Assembly: GCA_046726015.1 (NCBI GenBank)
Contig: JBKOZS010000338.1
Location: 1-27,255, forward strand
Reading direction: 5' to 3'
Source: QHWT01 sp046726015
Lineage (GTDB): Bacteria; Acidobacteriota; Vicinamibacteria; Vicinamibacterales; 2-12-FULL-66-21
DNA: 27,255 nucleotides
In this document: positions 16,621 to 22,878 of the stretch, piece by piece
Layout: each line of letters starts with the position of its first letter
How positions within the stretch are numbered: the first letter of the stretch is position 1
The notes under the pieces: model-generated
What the model was told of the DNA's origin: nothing
Databases searched by the model: none
Seen by the model: only the letters and a program-made list of their open reading frames with translations
Position numbers and translations under genes: made by a program

Positions 16621-18318
16621 ATGTTGACTTCGACAAACTCCAGACGCTCACGTCGTGCCGCATTCGTGGCGAGCTTCGTCGCTGCCATCGGCCTCTTCGC
16701 GAGCGCCGCGTCGACGCAGGGTCCGCGCTTCTATCCCGACGATCCGATTCAGCGCGAACCGGAATCGCAGGATGCATCGAAAGCGGCGCCGTACGATCAG
16801 TCGCAGATGTACGAACTGGTAACCAACCTCTTCGTCACGTCCGGCTACAAGCCGAGCGGCCTGCGGGCCAAGAACATCAATACCATCGACGAAGTGCCGG
16901 ATTCGAGCTGGTTCACCAACCGCGTCGGCAGCAAGACGATCACGAATGACGAGCTCGTTCGTGGGCCGAACGTCGGCGCGCCGCCCGACCCATCGAGCTG
17001 GGTGCTGATCCGGGAGAAGACATCAGGCGTGCATCCAGGCTTCACGGCGAAAGATGCGAAGGGCGAGACCTGGTTCCTCGAGTTCGATCGGCCGTACTAC
17101 CCGGAAGGCCCGACTGCCGCCGTCGCGATCGCAACGAAGATATTCTGGGGGCTCGGCTACAACCAGGTCGAGTCGTTCCTGACGACGCTCGATCCGAGGA
17201 AAACCACGATCGACCCGGAGGCGACCGCTCGTCGTCCAAACGGTAAACGAACCCCGTACACCGAGGACGACATGAACGCGATCCTCGAAAGCGGCGCGCG
17301 CAACCCGGACGGAACGTATCGCGTGATCGCCGGACGCCTGCTGAAGGGAAAGATTCTGGGCGGATACCAGTACACCGGCACACGCCCGGACGATCCGAAC
17401 GACCTGGTGCCGCACGAGCATCGTCGGGAATTGCGGGCGCTGCGCGTCTTCGGCGCGTGGACCAACCTCACCGACCTCAAGGCGGCAAACTCGCTCGACA
17501 CGCTCGTCACGGAGAACGGCAAGACGATCGTCAAGCACTACCTGCAGGACGTCGGGTCGACCTTTGGCATGTGCAACGATCTGCACGAGTGGGACCTGAG
17601 CTACGAATACTTCTACGAGGGTCCCCCGTCACGGAAGCGCTTCTTCACTCTTGGATTCGGCCTCAGCCCGTGGCAGACGGCCGACTACGTCGAATACCCG
17701 TCCGTCGGCAAGTTCGAAGGCAAGGTCTTCGATCCGCGAAAGTGGCGGCCGCAGACGCCGACCACCGCATACATGGAGCTGCGAGACGACGACGCGTTCT
17801 GGGCGGCGCGGCGCGTTGCGGCGTTCACCGACGACATGATCAGGGCGGTCGTGCACACCGGGCAGTTCAGTGACGCTGCTGCCGAGAAATACCTCGGCGA
17901 CGTGTTGATCCAGCGCCGGGAAAAGATCAAGAGCGCCTACCTGACGGCGGTCAACCCAATCGTCGATCCAAAACTCGACGCAAAGGGTCTGACGTTCGAA
18001 AATGCCGCCGTCGCCGGCGGGGTGGCGCAGGGTCCGGTGGCGTACAGGGCGTCCTGGATGCGATTCGACAACGCGACGGGTGCGACGGCGCCGATCTCGG
18101 AAACGAAGAGCGAGACGACAACGATCCCGGCGCCTTCCGGCCTGCCGTCGAGCGGATTCGTGGCGGTGGACATCGCGGCAGACAGCACCAACTATCCGAA
18201 GTGGAAGGAACCGGTGCGCGCGTATTTCCGCCAGGATGGCGGAAGCTGGAAACTGGTGGGGCTCGAACGGCTGGCGGAGAAGACATCGCCCGATCGCAAT
18301 ATCGAGACAGAGCGCTAG
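16621..18318 (+). CDS. Exported protein of unknown family with HipA-kinase-like motifs
   Basis: A 565-residue protein beginning 9 bases after the barrel gene, with AGGGA before the ATG. An N-terminal signal peptide (residues about 9-32, ending ASTQ) exports it. I do not know a named family. The pieces that stand out are DSSWFTNRVG (94-103), WFLEFDRPYYPEG (151-163), and YRVIAGRLLKGK followed by GTRPDDPNDLVPHEHRRELR (233-272). TNLTDLKAANSLD (281-293) and VKHYLQDVGSTFG (304-316) come next. The last two resemble a kinase catalytic loop (Asp285...Asn290) and a DFG-like metal motif (Asp310-Val-Gly). The Lys normally expected in the strand at 152-156 appears as Glu. A C-terminal beta-rich part (about 455-550) follows. 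Kinase-like fold is my inference; function unknown. Confidence 0.75.
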   Translation: MLTSTNSRRSRRAAFVASFVAAIGLFASAASTQGPRFYPDDPIQREPESQDASKAAPYDQSQMYELVTNLFVTSGYKPSGLRAKNINTIDEVPDSSWFTNRVGSKTITNDELVRGPNVGAPPDPSSWVLIREKTSGVHPGFTAKDAKGETWFLEFDRPYYPEGPTAAVAIATKIFWGLGYNQVESFLTTLDPRKTTIDPEATARRPNGKRTPYTEDDMNAILESGARNPDGTYRVIAGRLLKGKILGGYQYTGTRPDDPNDLVPHEHRRELRALRVFGAWTNLTDLKAANSLDTLVTENGKTIVKHYLQDVGSTFGMCNDLHEWDLSYEYFYEGPPSRKRFFTLGFGLSPWQTADYVEYPSVGKFEGKVFDPRKWRPQTPTTAYMELRDDDAFWAARRVAAFTDDMIRAVVHTGQFSDAAAEKYLGDVLIQRREKIKSAYLTAVNPIVDPKLDAKGLTFENAAVAGGVAQGPVAYRASWMRFDNATGATAPISETKSETTTIPAPSGLPSSGFVAVDIAADSTNYPKWKEPVRAYFRQDGGSWKLVGLERLAEKTSPDRNIETER

Positions 18319-18339
18319 TCACGACCGCGGTCCGCGACC

Positions 18340-19374
18340 GTGCTGCACTTCCTGCGATCGCGTTGGCCCGCCGTGGATCGCTTCGAAGCGCCGCCACATG
18401 CCGACTGGCGTGTGGCGGCGTGGACCTGCCTCGTCATCACTAGCGGCGCAATCGCCGCTGCCTGGACAGCGCCTCAGCGCGCGAAACCTCACGCGGCCAT
18501 TTCGATCGTCGGATCGATTCGGATCGATGCGGTTCCGGTGCCGCTGAATCCGAGTGACCCTTCGGTAACGACAATCGGGGACTTCCGCTACGCCGGCGGC
18601 GTGATGCTCACGTCACGCCAGACCGACCTGCTGCACGAACTCTCCGACATCATCCTTACGGGCAACGACCGATTCGCCGCGGTCGGTGATGAAGGCGTGC
18701 TCCTCGAAGCCCGGCTCGTCTTCGATGAGGCCGGGCGGCTCGTTGGCGTCTCTGACGCAGACCTTGCGCGGCTCCTTGGTCCGGACGGCAAGCCGGTAAC
18801 CGGCTCCTTCGCCGACGCCGAAGGCGTGACGACATTGGCGACGGGCGATCGCCTCGTCAGCTTCGAGCGGCATCCTCGCATCTGGTTGTATCCGAGAGAC
18901 GGAAGCCCGCCGCGTCCGGTGCCCTCGCCGCGCGTACGCTTTCAGTCGAACCAGGGCATGGAGGCGCTGACCGCCGCGCCCGACGTGGCCGAGAACGCCT
19001 ACATCGTTGGCGCCGAAGACTCCGGCAGAACGTGGACGTGCCGGGTGACGGCGTCGTGCGTGAAGCGGGCAACCGTCGAGAAGCCGAAGGAATACGGCCT
19101 CGTTTCCATGAACGGGCTGCCGGACGGGATGATCGCGTATCTCCTGCGCGCGTACGATCGACGCCGCGGCGTCCGCATTACCCTGAAAATCCTTCGCGAC
19201 AAGACCGTCGTCGCGCGCATGGATCTCGCGCCGCCGATGACGGTCGACAATTTCGAAGGCGTGACGTCGACGGCGATCCCGGACGGCGGGCGTCGTTTCT
19301 ATCTGATCTCCGACGATAACAAGCATCCGTCCCAGCGCACGCTGCTGCTCGCCTTCGACTGGGAGCCCAGATGA
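18340..19374 (+). CDS. Phytase-like (esterase-like activity) protein, membrane-anchored
   Basis: A 344-residue protein starting with GTG 21 bases after the preceding gene, so probably the third member of one operon. A hydrophobic helix at about 23-45 anchors or exports it. The rest matches the phytase-like domain with esterase-like activity (PF13449 type): FRYAGGVMLTSRQTDLLHELSDIIL, then DRFAAVGDEGVLLEARLVFDEAGRLVGV, and FADAEGVTTLATGDRLVSFER, each a blade of a beta-propeller. NFEGVTSTAIPDGGRRFYLISDDN near the C-terminus is the last blade. Members are predicted periplasmic or surface phosphoesterases or esterases; few have been assayed. It ends 13 bases before the convergent hydrolase gene, with no hairpin between. 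Confidence 0.8.
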   Translation: MLHFLRSRWPAVDRFEAPPHADWRVAAWTCLVITSGAIAAAWTAPQRAKPHAAISIVGSIRIDAVPVPLNPSDPSVTTIGDFRYAGGVMLTSRQTDLLHELSDIILTGNDRFAAVGDEGVLLEARLVFDEAGRLVGVSDADLARLLGPDGKPVTGSFADAEGVTTLATGDRLVSFERHPRIWLYPRDGSPPRPVPSPRVRFQSNQGMEALTAAPDVAENAYIVGAEDSGRTWTCRVTASCVKRATVEKPKEYGLVSMNGLPDGMIAYLLRAYDRRRGVRITLKILRDKTVVARMDLAPPMTVDNFEGVTSTAIPDGGRRFYLISDDNKHPSQRTLLLAFDWEPR

Positions 19375-19387
19375 TGCCGCGCGCGAC

Positions 19388-20329
19388 CTACCTCGGTTTC
19401 ACCTGTTCGGCCCAACGCTTCGAACCGCTTTTGCCGTCGAGAAACGGCAGAACGGTGTTCGCCATCTGGGGCGCGAAGAATATCTCGTAATGCGTCAGGT
19501 CCGGCAGGATCGCGAGCCGGTTTCGCGACATGTGCTCGCGCGTCCAGCCGGCATCTTTCAATCCGCCGCCGAGCAGGTGGTAGAACTCGACGATGTGCTC
19601 GGGCCTGAACATGTCGCTGTCGCCGTAAACGAGCATGACTGGCATCGTGAGCTTCTTGACGTCCTCGGACCAGTCGAACGGCTGGCGCATCAACTCGCCC
19701 ATGCGATCGAGCAGCCGGGGGAAATCCGCCGGGTTCGGTGCGATCGCCACGTAGGACTTGTACATCGGCGTTTCCTTCATGGACTCCGCCATTGCAGCGC
19801 CGACCTGCGCCTGCATCGGCAGCATCTCCGGGTAAAACCCCGCCTGTCCAAAGCCCGCGGATACGATGGCGAGCCGGCGCACGGTTTCCGGGTGTTGCAC
19901 AGCGAGGCGCAGCGCCACGCCGCCGCCGAGTGAGTACCCGAGCACGTCAACCTGGTTGTAGCCGAGCTGCTTCATGATCGTCGCCAGGTCGTTGCCCATG
20001 TCGATCATGCTGATCGGCCGGGTGCCCAGCGGCGTGCGGCCATGGCCGTGGAGGTCTACGCCGATCACCTGGCGGTTTCGCGCCAGCATCGCTAGCACAG
20101 GCCCGAACATGTCGATCGAACCCAACCCCCCATGGAGCAGGAGAAGCGGTTCGCCTTTCCCGTAAATTTCATAGTAGTAGTTCACGCCGTTGCTCTCGAC
20201 GTGCCCGCTCTTGACGGGCGCGGGCTTGCGTCTCTCGGCTGCGGTCACAGTCTTCTCCTGTCCCGAAAGGCTTGCAGGCGCTGCGAGAGCAGCGACGGCG
20301 CCGATAATGGCCATCAGGCTGGGTGTCAT
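19388..20329 (-). CDS. Secreted alpha/beta hydrolase
   Basis: A 313-residue exported protein of the alpha/beta-hydrolase fold (COG0596-like). The signal peptide is MTPSLMAIIGAVAALAAPASLSG. Motifs: LLLLHGGLGSIDMFG (oxyanion-hole HGG at 66-68), the nucleophile elbow GYSLGGG with Ser133, the acid in VYGDSDMF (Asp237 or Asp239), and His280 in LPDLTHYEIF. This is the order and spacing of a lipase/esterase/haloalkane-dehalogenase-like triad. The substrate is unknown. It lies downstream of queA on the same strand after a 90-bp gap and converges tightly on the phytase-like gene. Confidence 0.88.
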   Translation of the reverse strand: MTPSLMAIIGAVAALAAPASLSGQEKTVTAAERRKPAPVKSGHVESNGVNYYYEIYGKGEPLLLLHGGLGSIDMFGPVLAMLARNRQVIGVDLHGHGRTPLGTRPISMIDMGNDLATIMKQLGYNQVDVLGYSLGGGVALRLAVQHPETVRRLAIVSAGFGQAGFYPEMLPMQAQVGAAMAESMKETPMYKSYVAIAPNPADFPRLLDRMGELMRQPFDWSEDVKKLTMPVMLVYGDSDMFRPEHIVEFYHLLGGGLKDAGWTREHMSRNRLAILPDLTHYEIFFAPQMANTVLPFLDGKSGSKRWAEQVKPR

Positions 20330-20419
20330 GATTTGGTCTCCCGCTTCATCGTCGAACGAGGCGCTGCCGAATCGACACCGTCACGTATTTTCCGTACGCG
20401 ACGCTGAGCAGTCCGCCAA

Positions 20420-21559
20420 TCAGCGACTTCGCCCCGGCCGCCGCGCGACAATCAGGTGTGAATCGCCGAATTCGTGCCAGAGATATCCCCGCTGCCGGGC
20501 TTCGCCGTACGCGCGCTCGAGGTGACATCGGCCGCACACGCTCGCACTGACCTCCCCGTCTGCCGTTCGCTCGTTCGCGGCCACGGTCACCACACGTTCG
20601 AGCAGCGCCAGATGCGTGGCTCGTGGTTCATGAAAGCCCGAGATCAATCCGCTCACCGACCGCACCGGACGATCCGGCGTGATGACGAGATTCGTCCAGC
20701 CCTCGCCCGGAGAGGTCGTTCCGCTGTCGTCCGTCACCGTCTCGAGTGCACGAACGACGGTGGTGCCCACGGCGAAGACACGGTAGCCCCCACGCCTGGC
20801 AGCATTCACTCGATCGGCGGTATGGTGCGGTACCCGGTAATACTCTTCGTACGGTGGTTCGTGATGCTCGAGACTGGCGACGCCGGTGTGGAGCACCAGC
20901 GGCGCGATCCCCACCCCTTGCGAGACCAGCCGGGTCACGAGTTCAGGCGTGAACGGCCGGCCAGCTGACGGCATCTCCGCACTGCCCGGTTCAGTCGCAA
21001 ACACAGTCTGATACATCGCGCTCGGCCAGGATCTCTTCACATATCGGTAGCGAATCGGAAAGCCATACTCGTCCAGGTATGGAACGAGTGCGCCTGGAAG
21101 CTGCAGTGCCGCGATCCAGAGTCGCGATCGTGACTCGAGCGATTCGATCAAAGGATATGGGGCCAGCAACGTTATCCTTCCGTCCGCTGGCAATCGAAAC
21201 GTCAATCCCGCCCGCGCATCGCGGTACGGAAGCGCTGCGTCCGCGGAGGGCTGTCGCACCTCGACGCTCCAGAAGCCGCCAGGCAATCGCGTTGAGAGAT
21301 GAACCTCGAACGCCTCACCGTCTTCCGTCGTTGCCGCCACGGCGGCGTTCAACGTGCCGCTCGTGTTGACGATAAGCAGGTCCCCAGGCGACAACCAGCG
21401 AGGCAGATCGCTGAAGCGGGCGTGCTCGATCGAACCCGTCTCGATATCCGAGACGAGAAGTCGAACCTCGTCGCGCCGCAGACCACGCGCTTCTGGCGGT
21501 TCGGCCGCCTCCAGGGTGGCGGGCAGTTCGAAATCCGCGATCAGACCCGTTGCAGCCAT
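20420..21559 (-). CDS. Divergent QueA-family (tRNA ribosyltransferase-isomerase-like) protein
   Basis: QueA moves the ribosyl part of S-adenosylmethionine to 7-aminomethyl-7-deazaguanine in tRNA to make epoxyqueuosine. This 379-residue protein has the QueA framework: LSPGDLLIVNTSGTLNA (56-72), YQTVFATEPGSAEMPSAG (183-200) in place of the usual YQTVYA-x-EPGSVAAPTAG, VGTTVVRALET (264-274), GWTNLVITP, and a C-terminal FGDSHLI. It departs from canonical QueA in several conserved stretches. HTGVASLEHHEPPYEEYYR (224-242) replaces HVGxGTFxPV, and there is an extra VCGRC motif (Cys342, Cys345) absent from the standard enzyme. It is therefore probably a paralogue rather than housekeeping queA. Its start overlaps the end of the upstream SDR gene by 19 bases, so the two are one operon and share the SoxR-type promoter. 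Confidence 0.8.
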   Translation of the reverse strand: MAATGLIADFELPATLEAAEPPEARGLRRDEVRLLVSDIETGSIEHARFSDLPRWLSPGDLLIVNTSGTLNAAVAATTEDGEAFEVHLSTRLPGGFWSVEVRQPSADAALPYRDARAGLTFRLPADGRITLLAPYPLIESLESRSRLWIAALQLPGALVPYLDEYGFPIRYRYVKRSWPSAMYQTVFATEPGSAEMPSAGRPFTPELVTRLVSQGVGIAPLVLHTGVASLEHHEPPYEEYYRVPHHTADRVNAARRGGYRVFAVGTTVVRALETVTDDSGTTSPGEGWTNLVITPDRPVRSVSGLISGFHEPRATHLALLERVVTVAANERTADGEVSASVCGRCHLERAYGEARQRGYLWHEFGDSHLIVARRPGRSR

Positions 21560-22269
21560 CGGGCGTCCTCCCGTTGGGCCGCGAATCGCTCGCCGCTCAC
21601 ACTGGCTGGTGGTTGATCGAACAACCAGTTCCAGAATGGCACCGTCACCTCCGGGAGCGGGCGGTCGGAGATGTCATCGAGCGGAAACGCCTCCTGGTGC
21701 ATGCGTGTGCGCATGTCACCCGGATCGACGATCACGGCGGAGACGCCGCGTTCGCCGAGTTCCGCCGCCAACGTGCGCGTCAGCAGTTCCAGCGCCGCCT
21801 TGCTGGCGCCGTATGGCCCCCACCCCGGGTACGCGCCGTGCGCCGCGTCGCTCGTGATGTTCACGATGAGCCCACGCCGTTCGACCAGCAACGGCACGGC
21901 AAGCTGAATCAGCGCCATAGGCGCGCCGGCATTGACCGGAAAGACACGGCCGAACCGCTGCACGTCGAACTCCATTAACGGGCCGATGACGCCAAGCTCA
22001 GACGCGTTGTTCACCAGCAGGTCTAATCCGCCGAGCTCGCGGGCCGCGTCCACGAGCCGAGCGCGCACTGACGCATCGGTGATGTCGCCGGCAACCGGCA
22101 CCACTGTCGACCCGTTCGCACGGATTGATTCGGCCACGTCCTGGAGCGGGCCTGGATTCCTGGCGCCGACAACCAGGTCGTAACCGCGCTCCGCGAGTAC
22201 ACGTGCTATCACTGCGCCGAGTCCGCGGCTCGCGCCGGTGATGATCCCCACACGCTTCGATCCACGCAT
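21541..22269 (-). CDS. SDR family NAD(P)-dependent oxidoreductase
   Basis: A 242-residue cytoplasmic classical short-chain dehydrogenase/reductase. It shows the cofactor-binding TGASRGLG (11-18), NNAS (87-90), the catalytic Ser140 in VNITSDAA, and Tyr153-x3-Lys157 in YGASK. Arg37 after the second strand (VVGARNPG) suggests NADPH preference. The start at 22269 is chosen because GGAGG lies eight bases upstream and the Rossmann strand follows at once; an ATG at 22290 is also in frame. It is divergent from soxR across a SoxR-box palindrome, and SDR or quinone-reducing oxidoreductases are known SoxR targets outside enteric bacteria. A role in detoxifying or reducing redox-active compounds is likely. 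It overlaps the following QueA-like gene. Confidence 0.9.
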   Translation of the reverse strand: MRGSKRVGIITGASRGLGAVIARVLAERGYDLVVGARNPGPLQDVAESIRANGSTVVPVAGDITDASVRARLVDAARELGGLDLLVNNASELGVIGPLMEFDVQRFGRVFPVNAGAPMALIQLAVPLLVERRGLIVNITSDAAHGAYPGWGPYGASKAALELLTRTLAAELGERGVSAVIVDPGDMRTRMHQEAFPLDDISDRPLPEVTVPFWNWLFDQPPASVSGERFAAQREDARWLQRV

Positions 22270-22292
22270 TGAGTTGACCTCCACTAGCATCG

Positions 22293-22323
22293 AGCATCGA
22301 TCTTCAAGTGCACTTGAAGTCAA
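22293..22323 (-). promoter_or_regulatory. SoxR-type promoter for the SDR-queA operon (19-bp spacer)
   Basis: On the minus strand TTGACT (22323-22318) and GATGCT (22298-22293) are separated by 19 bases, the over-long spacer typical of MerR-family-activated promoters. The SoxR-box palindrome covers most of the spacer. Confidence 0.65.
22302..22319. promoter_or_regulatory. SoxR box
   Basis: CTTCAAGTGCACTTGAAG is a perfect 18-bp palindrome. It has the length and the TCAAGT/ACTTGA arms of the E. coli soxS operator, CCTCAAGTTAACTTGAGG. It lies 30 bases upstream of a soxR gene and within the divergent promoter. Confidence 0.8.
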
Positions 22324-22342
22324 GCGGAAACTCTGAGACACT
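22314..22342 (+). promoter_or_regulatory. Candidate soxR promoter overlapping the SoxR box
   Basis: TTGAAG (22314-22319) and GACACT (22337-22342) are 17 bases apart; the -35 box lies inside the palindrome, which would allow autorepression. The start codon comes six bases after the -10 with no ribosome site, suggesting a leaderless message. Confidence 0.35.
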
Positions 22343-22348
22343 CGCTTC

Positions 22349-22792
22349 ATGGACGGCGTGTTGACGATCGGCGAGGTGGCGAAACGGAGCGGCACCGCGA
22401 CGTCCGCCCTGCGGTTCTACGAGGATCAGGGGCTGATTCACGCCGAGCGCAACGACTCCGGCCACCGCCGGTATCCTCGCGCCGTCATTCGCCGCGTGGC
22501 GTTCATCGTCTTTGCGCAGCGGATCGGGTTGTCGCTCGACGAAATCCGGACCGAACTCGCCAAGCTGCCGAGCAATCGCACCCCCGAGCGTTCCGACTGG
22601 GCGAAGCTCTCCGCGCAATGGACGCAACGGATCCGGGCTCGCATCGCCGAGCTCGAAAGACTGGAGGCAACTCTCACCGAGTGCATCGGCTGCGGGTGCC
22701 TCTCGCTCGATCGCTGTCAACTGGCCAATCCGGGCGACCGCGCCGGACGCCGAGGTCCCGGCCCACGTTATTGGATGGACGGTAAGCCTTAG
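22349..22792 (+). CDS. soxR: Redox-sensitive transcriptional activator SoxR
   Basis: A 147-residue MerR-family regulator. The winged helix-turn-helix is at the N-terminus (LTIGEVAKRSGTATSALRFYEDQGLI, residues 5-30, then GHRRYPR). A long dimerisation helix follows (about 75-110). The C-terminus has the [2Fe-2S] binding cluster CIGCGCLSLDRC, with Cys112, Cys115, Cys117 and Cys123 in the exact spacing of SoxR. It senses redox-cycling compounds or superoxide through cluster oxidation and then untwists long-spacer promoters. A perfect SoxR box sits just upstream. The divergent SDR gene is the evident target; no soxS is present, as expected outside enteric bacteria. No Shine-Dalgarno sequence is visible before the ATG. 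Confidence 0.93.
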   Translation: MDGVLTIGEVAKRSGTATSALRFYEDQGLIHAERNDSGHRRYPRAVIRRVAFIVFAQRIGLSLDEIRTELAKLPSNRTPERSDWAKLSAQWTQRIRARIAELERLEATLTECIGCGCLSLDRCQLANPGDRAGRRGPGPRYWMDGKP

Positions 22793-22878
22793 CCGGTAGG
22801 ACTCTCGCGGGAGTGAAGTGTGTTGGAGTCACTCACGATGTGCGCTACGATCCCCTTCCGCCGTTCTTCCTGGCCCAA

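Noticed and set aside
20346..20419. Possible small gene or remnant after queA on the minus strand
   Set aside because: It has an open frame with GAKSLIGGLLSVAYGKYV, but no start or ribosome site and no family I can recognise.
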